Assembly (NCBI GenBank): GCA_016866415.1 | Contig: VGML01000008.1 | Coordinates: 1-26,642, forward strand | DNA from: Bacteroidota bacterium | GTDB taxonomy: Bacteria; Bacteroidota; Bacteroidia; Flavobacteriales_D; Crocinitomicaceae | Length of the DNA: 26,642 bases | Direction of reading: 5' to 3' | In this document: positions 1 to 7,420 of the stretch, piece by piece | Position numbering within the stretch: position 1 is the stretch's first letter | Layout of the letters: each line of letters begins with the position of its first letter | Translations under genes and position numbers: made by a program | The notes under the pieces: generated by a model | Database searches by the model: none | What the model was told of the DNA's origin: nothing | Seen by the model: the letters and a program-made list of their open reading frames with translations, nothing else

Positions 1-135
1 TTCATTCCATGGCAAATGGCTTATGGCGAAGAACAAGGTCGTCAGTCTCTTTGTTTCGATATGGAAATTATGGAGATAGGTAAGTCTGGAGCATTCGTTC
101 AAGCGCAGATGCAGCCCAATCCGAATGTGAGATAA
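1..135 (+). CDS. C-terminal fragment, possible FKBP-type peptidyl-prolyl isomerase
   Basis: The window opens inside a reading frame that runs 44 codons to a TAA at 133-135. The residues IPxxxAYGEE followed by LCFDMEIMEI resemble the end of FKBP domains, where an IP..AYG segment is followed by a strand of the form L.FD.E...I. The usual IPPxA loop between these two parts seems to be shortened. After the domain there is a short polar tail ending PNPNVR. It does not end in an aromatic residue as an outer-membrane barrel would, so I do not read it as a TonB-dependent receptor. The DUF4249 gene starts 13 bp downstream, so co-transcription is likely. The assignment rests on a short match and is tentative; the start lies outside the window. 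Confidence 0.45.
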   Translation, partial: FIPWQMAYGEEQGRQSLCFDMEIMEIGKSGAFVQAQMQPNPNVR

Positions 136-148
136 TTGTTATAACTTT

Positions 149-1306
149 ATGTTTATGAAATATATTCCTATTTACTTGAGCATTCTTGTGTCTATTCTCA
201 CAAGTTGCAGTGAGGAAGTTAACTTAAACGGTGATTTCAAAGAAACAGCCGTAGTTTATGGTTTATTGGATCACGCTGATTCGTTACATTATGTAAAAAT
301 TACTCGAGCATTTATCGGACCTGGAAATGCTTTGGAAATAGCACAAATTCCTGATTCAAGTTACTTTAATAACGTTGAATTAACTGTTGCCGAATATCAA
401 GGTGGAACTTTATTAAGAACGTGGTTATTAGAGGACACAATTGTAACCAACAAAGATGTAGATGGTGCGTTTTATGCGCCTGAGCAAAAAGTTTATTATT
501 TCAAAACCTTACCTACTGTTACTTCATCCATGGGTGTTCCGGGAACAGTTCAAACTTCTTCAAATCCGTTGTTAACATCACTTAAACCAGGTTGCACATA
601 CAAAATGAAGGCCGTAATTAATAATGGCGCGTTTGAAGTGAATGGAGAAACAGAATTAGTGAATGGATTAACAACTAGCGCCTCTTCTCAGAATTTCACA
701 TTTAAATTTGCGGGTGATCCAGCTGAATATATTTCTACAGGAGTAGGGGTAGGAAGTACAGGAAATGCCTACATCGTAAATGCTCAATTGGATGTATTTT
801 TTAATGAACATATTGGAAGCAGTGTTACGACAAAATCATTCAATTGGCAACTTGGAGAAAATGATGTCTTACCAAGCGCAAGTACCACTTTTACAGCCTT
901 GGGAAAAACATTTTACGAATTGATGCTACGAAATGTTACGGATGATCCGGTAATAGATAAACGCACATTTAATGGGATTTTAGTTACTATTACCGGAGGA
1001 GCAGAAGATTTGTACAATTATATGGTTGTCAACAAACCGACATCTTCCTTAGCTCAAAGCAAACCCACATACACCAACCTTTCTGTTACCAATGATAAGC
1101 GAGTTGTAGGAATTTTCTCTTCACGTCAAACGTTGAAAGTATTCAAGCCATTTTATGTTTCTCCAGCACAAGCTTACATTCGAGCTATCGATAAAAAAAG
1201 CACGCGTGAATTGTGTATTGGTCCAATTACCGGTCCACTTCTATTTTGCTCGGATCATCCAGGAGACAATATTGTGAATCAGCAAGAGTCATTTGCTTGT
1301 AATTAA
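149..1306 (+). CDS. DUF4249 family lipoprotein
   Basis: The product is 385 residues. It begins with a lipoprotein signal peptide ending in the lipobox LTSC (cysteine near residue 20), so it should be lipid-anchored after export. Residues about 25-70 show the DUF4249 pattern: a segment like VVYGLLDHADSLHYVKI, then TRAFIG, then PDSSYFN. The rest is predominantly beta-strand sequence. ATG codons occur at 149 and 155; the second (MKYIPIY) gives a more typical signal peptide and may be the true start. DUF4249 proteins have no established biochemical role and in Bacteroidota are often encoded next to TonB-dependent receptors, but the fragment upstream here does not look like one. priA starts 23 bp downstream on the same strand. 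The family call is fairly secure; function is unknown. Confidence 0.8.
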   Translation: MFMKYIPIYLSILVSILTSCSEEVNLNGDFKETAVVYGLLDHADSLHYVKITRAFIGPGNALEIAQIPDSSYFNNVELTVAEYQGGTLLRTWLLEDTIVTNKDVDGAFYAPEQKVYYFKTLPTVTSSMGVPGTVQTSSNPLLTSLKPGCTYKMKAVINNGAFEVNGETELVNGLTTSASSQNFTFKFAGDPAEYISTGVGVGSTGNAYIVNAQLDVFFNEHIGSSVTTKSFNWQLGENDVLPSASTTFTALGKTFYELMLRNVTDDPVIDKRTFNGILVTITGGAEDLYNYMVVNKPTSSLAQSKPTYTNLSVTNDKRVVGIFSSRQTLKVFKPFYVSPAQAYIRAIDKKSTRELCIGPITGPLLFCSDHPGDNIVNQQESFACN

Positions 1307-1329
1307 AAATTGAAGATTTTAACATCTCG

Positions 1330-3813
1330 ATGAGTGAGCGATTAACTTTATTTGCTGATGTCATTTTACCAGTGCCCATTCATCAAGCCTTTACGTATCG
1401 AATTCCTTTCGATTTAAACGATTTTGTTCAATTTGGTCAACGGGTAATTGTTCCTTTTGGCAAAAATAAATTGATTACCGGAATTATCGTTCGAATTCAT
1501 CAAGAGATTCCAACGGTTTACCAGGCGAAATACATCGAACATTTACTTGATGAAACAGCCATTATAACGAATAAACAATTCGAGTTTTGGAAATGGATTG
1601 CTAGTTATTACATGGCTCCAATCGGTGACGTGATGAATGCTGCTTTACCTGCAAATTTTAAATTGGCGAGTGAAACTAAAATCGTTATTCATCCAGAATT
1701 TGATACCAATTTCGATCAACTCGATGAACGCGAAAGCAAAATTATTGAAGCACTTGAAATAAATGAGGAAATTGACCTTAAGGAGCTTTCAGAAATTGTT
1801 GGAATTAAGACAATTCAGCCACTGATAAAAAAATTAATTGAAAGACGGATTGTTGCCACGAAAGAGGAAATAGCAAATCGTTACACGCCCAAAACAATTC
1901 TTTGTGTTACATTAAATTCAACTTTTCAAGAAGAGAATGCCCTTCAAGAGTTAATGGAGGAGTTGGAGCAATCATCAAGAAATGCAAAACAACTTGAAGC
2001 TCTTTTGATTTTGATTAAAGAAAGTTCAAATTCAGGAGGAATTCACATTCCAATTCCGAAGAAAAAGTTGATCGAAAAAGGTGTTAGTGCTTCGGCTTTG
2101 AACACGTTGGAAAAAAATGAGGTAATCTCACTGGAACGCTTTCAAATTGATCGACTGATTCGAGACAATAAGACGAAGCTGCCTTTTAAAGAACTGACTG
2201 ATGCTCAGCAAAATGCTTATCAAGAAATAATTACCTCCTTCGAAAAAAATGCTGTTACTTTACTTCATGGTGTAACGGGCTCGGGAAAAACGGAAGTTTA
2301 TGTGCAATTAATCCAAGATTATTTGGAGCAAGGAAAACAAATACTATTTCTTTTACCGGAAATTGCATTAACAACCCAACTTATTCAGCGGCTGTCGTCG
2401 TATTTTGGAGACTTGGTTGGCGTTTATCATTCTCGATTCAATCAAAATGAACGCGTTGAAATTTGGAATAAAGTTTTAAATAATGACGTTTCGAATTACC
2501 GAATTATTTTGGGTGCACGTTCCGCAGTTTTCCTTCCATTTCAAGATTTGGGACTGATCATTGTAGATGAGGAACATGAAAGTTCGTTTAAGCAATATGA
2601 TCCATCGCCACGCTACAACGCTAGGGATGCTTCCATTATTTTGGGAAATCAATTTCAAGCTAAAGTACTTTTAGCAACAGCAACTCCTGCTATGGAAACG
2701 TATTACAATGCGACCACAGGAAAATTCGGACTTGTTGAATTAAAAGAACGATACAAGGGTTTGCGCTTACCTGAAATTCTCTGTGCTGATCTTAAAAAAG
2801 AACGACGTCAAAAAGAAAATCAATCTCATTTTTCAGTGTTTTTAGTGGATGAAATGCGTCAAGTTCTAAATAATGGTGAGCAAGTTATTCTCTTTCAGAA
2901 TAGACGAGGATATACTCCGCTGTGGTCATGTGAAATCTGTTCTTGGACTCCTAAATGCAACAATTGCGATGTTTCGTTGACCTATCACAAAAATGGAAAT
3001 GTATTGAAGTGTCACTATTGCAGTTATACCCATGCGCCAATTGGCTCTTGTCCGGCTTGTGGCAGCAATCGACTGAAAATGATTGGTTTTGGAACAGAAA
3101 AAGTGGAAGATGAATTATCCTTAGTTTTTCCCGATAAAGTAATTAAGCGTTTGGATTTGGATACAACACGTTCAAAAAATGCATACGAAGAAATTATTGA
3201 TGACTTTGAAAACCGACGAATTGATATCCTTATCGGGACTCAAATGGTTTCCAAAGGACTTGATTTTGATAATGTTAGTTTGGTTGGAATTTTAGATGCG
3301 GATATGCTTTTGAAGAGGCCAGATTTTCGAGCATATGAGCGTTCTTATCAATTAATGTCTCAGGTTGCAGGTCGGGCAGGAAGAAAAGAGAAACGAGGAA
3401 AAGTAATTGTACAAACGACTGATCCTGATCATTGGGTGATTAAATTAGTTGAGCAACACGATTTCATCTCTTTCTATAAAAATGAAATCATTGAACGGGA
3501 GAATTATTTCTATCCTCCTTTTTATAAGATGATTACCTTAACGTTAAAACACAAGGAGGAACCCCTAGTTGAAAAGGCTGCATTTGAATTAGCGAAATCA
3601 CTCCGTGAGACATTTAAAGAGCGAGTTTTAGGGCCGGAATTCCCGATTATTAAGCGTATTCAGAATCAATTTTTGAAAGAAATAAAACTTAAAATTGAGC
3701 GAACAGCACCTGATAAAAAAGTGAAAGAGCGAATAGCATTGCTGATTGATGAGTTTTATTCAAAGCCAAATAATAGAGCAATTAAGATAGTTGTGGATGT
3801 TGACCCGCTTTGA
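1330..3813 (+). CDS. priA: Primosomal protein N' (replication restart helicase PriA)
   Basis: The 827-residue product has the full length of PriA, the superfamily 2 helicase that recognises stalled forks and reloads the replicative helicase. Order of parts: the N-terminal 3'-DNA-binding domain (from about residue 8, beginning ADVILPVPIHQAFTYRIP); Walker A GVTGSGKT at 314-321; the DEEH box at 413-416; a zinc-binding region with paired cysteines between about 534 and 577; then helicase lobe 2 with GTQMVSKGLDFDNV and the QVAGRAGR motif. The C-terminus ends DVDPL, usual for bacterial PriA. The gene is intact. Oddly, a diverged copy of its last ~30 codons follows directly after the stop codon (see 3814-3916). 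No terminator for this strand is visible after it. Confidence 0.97.
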   Translation: MSERLTLFADVILPVPIHQAFTYRIPFDLNDFVQFGQRVIVPFGKNKLITGIIVRIHQEIPTVYQAKYIEHLLDETAIITNKQFEFWKWIASYYMAPIGDVMNAALPANFKLASETKIVIHPEFDTNFDQLDERESKIIEALEINEEIDLKELSEIVGIKTIQPLIKKLIERRIVATKEEIANRYTPKTILCVTLNSTFQEENALQELMEELEQSSRNAKQLEALLILIKESSNSGGIHIPIPKKKLIEKGVSASALNTLEKNEVISLERFQIDRLIRDNKTKLPFKELTDAQQNAYQEIITSFEKNAVTLLHGVTGSGKTEVYVQLIQDYLEQGKQILFLLPEIALTTQLIQRLSSYFGDLVGVYHSRFNQNERVEIWNKVLNNDVSNYRIILGARSAVFLPFQDLGLIIVDEEHESSFKQYDPSPRYNARDASIILGNQFQAKVLLATATPAMETYYNATTGKFGLVELKERYKGLRLPEILCADLKKERRQKENQSHFSVFLVDEMRQVLNNGEQVILFQNRRGYTPLWSCEICSWTPKCNNCDVSLTYHKNGNVLKCHYCSYTHAPIGSCPACGSNRLKMIGFGTEKVEDELSLVFPDKVIKRLDLDTTRSKNAYEEIIDDFENRRIDILIGTQMVSKGLDFDNVSLVGILDADMLLKRPDFRAYERSYQLMSQVAGRAGRKEKRGKVIVQTTDPDHWVIKLVEQHDFISFYKNEIIERENYFYPPFYKMITLTLKHKEEPLVEKAAFELAKSLRETFKERVLGPEFPIIKRIQNQFLKEIKLKIERTAPDKKVKERIALLIDEFYSKPNNRAIKIVVDVDPL

Positions 3814-3916
3814 TTATTTAAATAAAAAAGAGCGCATTTCTGCGCTCCTTCGTGAATTTCATTCAAAGCCAACCAACAGAGTGGTAAAGGTGGCGGTGAA
3901 TGTTGATCCGCTCTGA
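3814..3916 (+). pseudogene. Diverged second copy of the 3' end of priA
   Basis: Directly after the priA stop, in the next reading frame, the sequence encodes KKERISALLREF, then HSKPTNR, then NVDPL and TGA (stop 3914-3916). This aligns without a gap over 28 residues to the last 28 of PriA (ERIALLIDEF..., ending DVDPL); I count 17 identical positions, and most of the rest are conservative (I/V, D/N, Y/H). At DNA level there is a shared 12-base run, ATTCAAAGCCAA. There is no start codon or ribosome site and the open stretch is too short to be a gene, so it is a remnant. It stops 2 bp before the end of rpoD on the other strand and contains the rpoD terminator. The absence of stops or frameshifts suggests a tail from a related functional priA rather than an old decaying duplicate. 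Confidence 0.85.
3824..3847 (-). terminator. Intrinsic terminator of rpoD
   Basis: Read on the minus strand, GAGCGCA-GAAA-TGCGCTC is a perfect 7-bp stem with a GAAA tetraloop, followed at once by TTTTTT. It lies about 72 nt downstream of the rpoD stop codon. On the plus strand the hairpin lacks a T-run, so it should not end priA transcripts. It sits inside the duplicated priA tail, where the same bases read as codons KKERISAL. Confidence 0.85.
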
Positions 3917-3918
3917 AT

Positions 3919-4788
3919 TTAACCCAGATAACTTTTTAATGTTTTATTTTTTGAGGTCTGTTTCAACCTTCTAATCGCCTTTTCTTTTATTTGACGAACT
4001 CGTTCACGCGTTAAATCAAATTTGACACCAATTTCTTCCAGCGACATCGGTGTTTTGCCTTCAAGACCATAAAACATACTAACCACTTCACTTTCGCGGC
4101 TCGTCAATGATGTTAATGATCGACGAATATCACTGCGTAACGATTCCAAAACTAGATTCGTCTCAGGACTCGGAAGTGAATCTCCAACTAAAACATCGTA
4201 CATACTCGATGAGGATTCATCGCCTTCAACTAAAGGAGCATCCATAGAAACATGCCTTCCATTTTGAGCTAAAGATTGCTTAACTTCTTCTGTCGAACAA
4301 TTTAAAAATTCAGCTAGCTCGTCTGCTGAAGGAGGTCGCTCAAATTTCTGTTCCAATTCTGAATAAGCACGATTGATTTTATTGATGTTTCCAATTTTGT
4401 TTAACGGTAAACGCACAATTCTAGCTTGCTCAGCTAACGCTTGTAAAATGGATTGACGAATCCACCAAACGGCATAGGAAATAAATTTAAACCCACGTGT
4501 TTCATCGAAACGCTCAGCGGCTTTGATCAAACCTACATTTCCTTCATTAATTAAATCTGGTAGTGCTAATCCTTGATTTTGATACTGTTTGGAAACAGAT
4601 ACAACAAAACGTAAATTTGCTTTTGTCAAACGCTCAAGAGCTGTTCGATCACCTTCACGAATACGTCTTGCTAATTCTACCTCTTCATCAGCGGTTATTA
4701 AATCAACACGGCCAATCTCTTGAAGATACTTATCAAGCGAAGCAGTCTCGCGATTTGTAACTTGTTTTGCTATTTTTAATTGCCTCAT
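3919..4788 (-). CDS. rpoD: RNA polymerase primary sigma factor (sigma-70, Bacteroidota type)
   Basis: The 289-residue product is the short Bacteroidota form of the housekeeping sigma factor, without the long region 1.1 of Proteobacteria. Visible parts: region 1.2 (SLDKYLQEIG, about 17-26); region 2 with NLRFVVSVSKQYQNQG, LINEGNVGLIKAAERFD and the -10-reading segment GFKFISYAVWWIRQSI; region 3 (IVRLPLNKIG onward); and region 4 with a C-terminal helix-turn-helix, SLEEIGVKFDLTRERVRQIKEKAIRRL. This type of sigma reads the TTTG / TAnnTTTG promoters found elsewhere in the window. It ends SYLG, as is typical. The start ATG (4786-4788) has no clear Shine-Dalgarno. It lies downstream of kup on the same strand with a 183-bp gap, so it probably has its own promoter, though I found no good -7 box. 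Confidence 0.96.
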   Translation of the reverse strand: MRQLKIAKQVTNRETASLDKYLQEIGRVDLITADEEVELARRIREGDRTALERLTKANLRFVVSVSKQYQNQGLALPDLINEGNVGLIKAAERFDETRGFKFISYAVWWIRQSILQALAEQARIVRLPLNKIGNINKINRAYSELEQKFERPPSADELAEFLNCSTEEVKQSLAQNGRHVSMDAPLVEGDESSSSMYDVLVGDSLPSPETNLVLESLRSDIRRSLTSLTSRESEVVSMFYGLEGKTPMSLEEIGVKFDLTRERVRQIKEKAIRRLKQTSKNKTLKSYLG

Positions 4789-4922
4789 GACAAACTTTTT
4801 AAATCTTTAACGGACATTACGCCTGAAAGGTTGTCTTTAAGACGTTTTTTTTTAGGAAAGTTTCATCAACTTGAAAATTCGCTTGAAAAAAATGAGCAAA
4901 AGAGGCTTATGAATGAATATCG

Positions 4923-4945
4923 AATAAGATATTACAAGTCTTATT
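4923..4945. repeat. Short AT-rich inverted repeat between kup and rpoD
   Basis: AATAAGA and TCTTATT form a perfect 7-bp inverted repeat around a 9-nt centre, 27 bp beyond the kup stop codon. It could be a weak end signal for kup, or an element in the rpoD leader. There is no T-run behind it on the minus strand, so I do not call it a terminator. Confidence 0.35.
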
Positions 4946-4971
4946 AATAGGTTATAACGTAAATTAGATTG

Positions 4972-6939
4972 CTATTTTTTCTTTTTGTCAGAAAAATCTT
5001 CATAGTCCAACGTCAATTCTTGGTCAACCTTAGCTGTTACTGAGATTGGAATGTAATCAACAATGACATTGGTTTTATCTAATCCAAAGTCTTCGGCAGG
5101 TTTTAAACCGGTTGCTTTAACGAACCTATATGCTTTCACGCATACTTGTTGGAAAGAGGTAAGTGCATTATCCATTGCAACACGCGAGTTCAAAACAACG
5201 AATTTAAAATCTATTTCATCAATTTTACCACGCAGCGACTTAAACACCGTTTCTCCTGTCAATTCACCTTTCTCCACCATGTGACCATGAATTTTTCGCA
5301 TCATATATTCAATTCGATGTTCTTCTTTAAAACCAAGCTGAAGAGTAACATAGTAACAGGATTTGTCAATTACCTCATTCACTGAATAGTGAACGCCCCA
5401 TGGCTCATTTAAAATATCTAAATGTAAAAACCAAATGATATCTGCTTTCCGCGGTTTCTTTCTGAAAAGTGAGTGATAAACGGTGAGATCTAATTTTTTA
5501 CAGGAGTTACTGCGAGTCGGAAAAACTATGTTTGATGCTTCAAAGCTTATTTCAGGGTCGGTTTTAACTGCCATTATTAATGGTTTCACTTCTTCCATGG
5601 AAATATATTCAGTGATGCTTGTTCGGAGCTGACGCGCTTTATAATACAAGAAAAGAAGAGTAAAGAAGGAGCTTGCTAAAATTAATGTGAACCAACCTCC
5701 TGAAACTACTTTTCCAAGGTTCGAAAGTAAAAACACACCCTCTATTGCCAAAAATATGGCGAAAATGATGGCATAAAATGCTTTGACCTTTGGGTATTTA
5801 AGCATTAACAAGAATCCAAGTAAAATGGAGGTCATCACCATATCAATTGTAATGGCGAGTCCATAAGTGTGCTCCATTTCACTTGACCTACGGAAAATTA
5901 AAATCACTAACAAACACCCGACCATTGTAAACCAATTGATGAATGGAATATAAATCTGACCTTTATGATTACTTGGATATTTAACTTTTAAGTTGGTCCA
6001 CAATTTTAGCTTAATTGCCTCATTTAAAAGTGTAAATACTCCTGTTATGAGGGCTTGTGATGCGATAATTGCAGCCGCTGTGGCTATAGCAATCGCAAAA
6101 GGTAGCATTTCTTTAGGTACCATTTTATAAAAAACAGTTTGATTTGGACCTAAATTAAATCCCTCAGATAGACAAAGCGCCGATTGACCAAGGTAGTTTA
6201 TGACTAAAAGAATGGATACAAAAGACCAGCTAATTCGAATATTACCTTTACCGCAATGCCCAAGATCGGAATATAGAGCCTCGGCTCCTGTCGTACAAAG
6301 AAATACAGAACCCAAAACAGCAAATCCACCATCAACATTTGCAACAAGGTTATATGCATAGTATGGATTGAACGCATATAGTACTTTTGGGTTAAGTGTA
6401 ATATTGTGGATTCCTAAATAACCTAAAAAACCGAACCAAATAACCATTATTGGACCAAAAAGTTTACCTATTGCTGCAGTTCCAAATTGTTGAATGGTAA
6501 AGAGAATGACAATTATCGTAACGACTATCGGAATTATTGGTAATTCAGGATTAATGGTGCTTAGACCTTCAACGGCCGATGAAATGGATATTGCAGGTGT
6601 AATAAATCCATCCGCAAGAAGCGTTGCACAACCTATTAACGCAGGAATTATAACCCATTTGATTCGGCGTTTTTTTAACAAGGCGAACAATGCAAAAATT
6701 CCTCCTTCACCATTGTTATCAGCATTTAAAGCGAAATAGATATATTTCACTGTGGCTAATAAAATCAAAGTCCAAATAACACAGGACAACGCTCCTAAAA
6801 TAAAATCAGGTGAAATATGTTTGCCCCCGCCAGTAATTGCTTGAAAAACATATAGAGGTGAAGTACCAATATCTCCAAATACAATTCCTGTTGTAATTAA
6901 AATACCGGCAAGTGAAATTTTGTGCGAAGAATCCGACAT
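4972..6939 (-). CDS. kup: KUP/HAK/KT-family potassium transporter
   Basis: The 655-residue product is a potassium uptake permease, in this family generally a K+/H+ symporter in the inner membrane. The N-terminal signature GIVFGDIGTSPLYV (from about residue 18) and DNNGEGGIFALFAL shortly after are hallmarks of the KUP family. About twelve hydrophobic segments cover residues 10-440, followed by a soluble C-terminal domain of about 200 residues that ends in a lysine-rich tail. The length fits the family. The start ATG (6937-6939) is preceded by an A/T-rich leader; a partial -7 box (TAATTTTA) lies about 20 bp upstream on this strand. The gene is transcribed divergently from tRNA-Leu. The family call is secure; ion specificity is inferred from the family. 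Confidence 0.95.
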   Translation of the reverse strand: MSDSSHKISLAGILITTGIVFGDIGTSPLYVFQAITGGGKHISPDFILGALSCVIWTLILLATVKYIYFALNADNNGEGGIFALFALLKKRRIKWVIIPALIGCATLLADGFITPAISISSAVEGLSTINPELPIIPIVVTIIVILFTIQQFGTAAIGKLFGPIMVIWFGFLGYLGIHNITLNPKVLYAFNPYYAYNLVANVDGGFAVLGSVFLCTTGAEALYSDLGHCGKGNIRISWSFVSILLVINYLGQSALCLSEGFNLGPNQTVFYKMVPKEMLPFAIAIATAAAIIASQALITGVFTLLNEAIKLKLWTNLKVKYPSNHKGQIYIPFINWFTMVGCLLVILIFRRSSEMEHTYGLAITIDMVMTSILLGFLLMLKYPKVKAFYAIIFAIFLAIEGVFLLSNLGKVVSGGWFTLILASSFFTLLFLYYKARQLRTSITEYISMEEVKPLIMAVKTDPEISFEASNIVFPTRSNSCKKLDLTVYHSLFRKKPRKADIIWFLHLDILNEPWGVHYSVNEVIDKSCYYVTLQLGFKEEHRIEYMMRKIHGHMVEKGELTGETVFKSLRGKIDEIDFKFVVLNSRVAMDNALTSFQQVCVKAYRFVKATGLKPAEDFGLDKTNVIVDYIPISVTAKVDQELTLDYEDFSDKKKK

Positions 6940-7013
6940 TAAAAAAATTTCGCTAAAATTAATTTAAAATCATTTCGAGCGTAAAATTGAAGGCATTTAT
7001 TTTTAAAGATTGA

Positions 7014-7044
7014 TTTCTGAGTCCATATAAATAAATTATCTTTG
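7014..7044 (+). promoter_or_regulatory. Promoter of tRNA-Leu(GAG)
   Basis: TATCTTTG at 7037-7044 is an exact Bacteroidota -7 box (TAnnTTTG). TTTC at 7014-7017 lies 19 bp upstream and differs in one base from the -33 box TTTG. Transcription should begin near 7051, a few bases before the mature tRNA. Confidence 0.75.
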
Positions 7045-7055
7045 CTCAACTTATT

Positions 7056-7137
7056 GCCCACGTGGTGAAATTGGTAGACATGCCATCTTGAGGGGGTGGT
7101 GCCAATAGGCGTGCTGGTTCGAATCCAGTCGTGGGCA
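7056..7137 (+). tRNA. tRNA-Leu (anticodon GAG)
   Basis: A complete cloverleaf can be drawn. The acceptor strands GCCCACG and CGTGGGC pair at all seven positions. The anticodon stem CCATC/GGTGG holds the loop TTGAGGG, giving anticodon GAG, which reads CUY leucine codons. There is a long variable arm (class II tRNA) and the T-arm CTGG-TTCGAAT-CCAG. The discriminator is A at 7137; CCA is not encoded. A strong terminator follows within 10 bp. Confidence 0.95.
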
Positions 7138-7182
7138 CAAAAGAAGTCTGGCACTTAGTGCTGGACTTTTTAGTTTTCTGAC
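7122..7182 (+). repeat. Direct repeat copy 1: tRNA-Leu 3' end plus terminator
   Basis: These 61 bp cover the 3' strand of the T-arm, the acceptor strand, the terminator hairpin and TTAGTTTT. They recur without gaps at 7288-7348, offset 166 bp. I count 54 of 61 identical bases, with the first 21 identical. Confidence 0.9.
7144..7177 (+). terminator. Intrinsic terminator of tRNA-Leu(GAG)
   Basis: AAGTCTGGCAC-TTA-GTGCTGGACTT folds into an 11-bp stem with a 3-nt loop (two G-U pairs), followed by TTTTAGTTTT. It begins 7 bp after the tRNA. Confidence 0.85.
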
Positions 7183-7216
7183 AAATCCAAATCCCATTTG
7201 AGATTTGGCAAAACTA
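7171..7216. repeat. Nested inverted repeat between the two tRNA-tail copies
   Basis: TAGTTTT (7171-7177) pairs with AAAACTA (7210-7216), and inside it CCAAATC (7187-7193) pairs with GATTTGG (7202-7208). Together they could form a long interrupted hairpin just after the first terminator. The role is unknown; it may be a remnant of what once lay between the repeats. Confidence 0.5.
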
Positions 7217-7287
7217 AAAACGACTATTGCTTCGCAGAAGCGCAGACTTTATGCTTGAGTTAGACCTCATATTTTGGTTCTTGAAAA

Positions 7288-7348
7288 AATCCAGTCGTGG
7301 GCACAAAAAAAGTCCGGTACGAAGTGCTGGACTTGTTAGTTTTCGGAC
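7288..7348 (+). pseudogene. tRNA-Leu 3'-end remnant with its terminator (repeat copy 2)
   Basis: The sequence repeats the last 16 bases of tRNA-Leu(GAG) and the downstream terminator. No D-arm, anticodon arm or 5' acceptor strand can be found before it, so it cannot make a tRNA. A short GGTTC at 7276-7280 may be the remains of the T-arm, separated from the copy by 7 extra bases. It may be an att-like scar from an element inserted at the tRNA 3' end, or the remains of a tandem tRNA duplication. No integrase gene is present in the window. Confidence 0.8.
7310..7343 (+). terminator. Second copy of the tRNA terminator hairpin
   Basis: AAGTCCGGTAC-GAA-GTGCTGGACTT pairs over 11 bp with two G-U pairs. 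Two stem bases differ from copy 1 and both changes keep the pairing. The following tract is GTTAGTTTT, weaker than in copy 1. Confidence 0.65.
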
Positions 7349-7363
7349 TGTCTAGTTACAATA

Positions 7364-7391
7364 AAAACGCCCCACAATTGTGAGGCGTTTT
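7364..7391. terminator. Bidirectional intrinsic terminator
   Basis: AAAACGCC and GGCGTTTT form an 8-bp outer stem around the palindrome CACAATTGTG, with an A-run on one side and a T-run on the other. It should stop transcripts of the T9SS protein gene on the minus strand (29 bp after its stop codon) and any read-through from the tRNA on the plus strand. Confidence 0.88.
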
Positions 7392-7420
7392 CGTTTAAAC
7401 TAAACTAACTATGAAGATTC

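Noticed and set aside
6939..7154. 71-residue open frame antisense to tRNA-Leu(GAG)
   Set aside because: It covers the tRNA gene and its promoter; the peptide comes from the tRNA complement and has no protein features.
7138..7420. An integrated mobile element between the tRNA-tail repeats
   Set aside because: No integrase, transposase or other gene is present in or near this interval; only the repeats themselves suggest it, so it is kept as a hypothesis and not annotated as an element.
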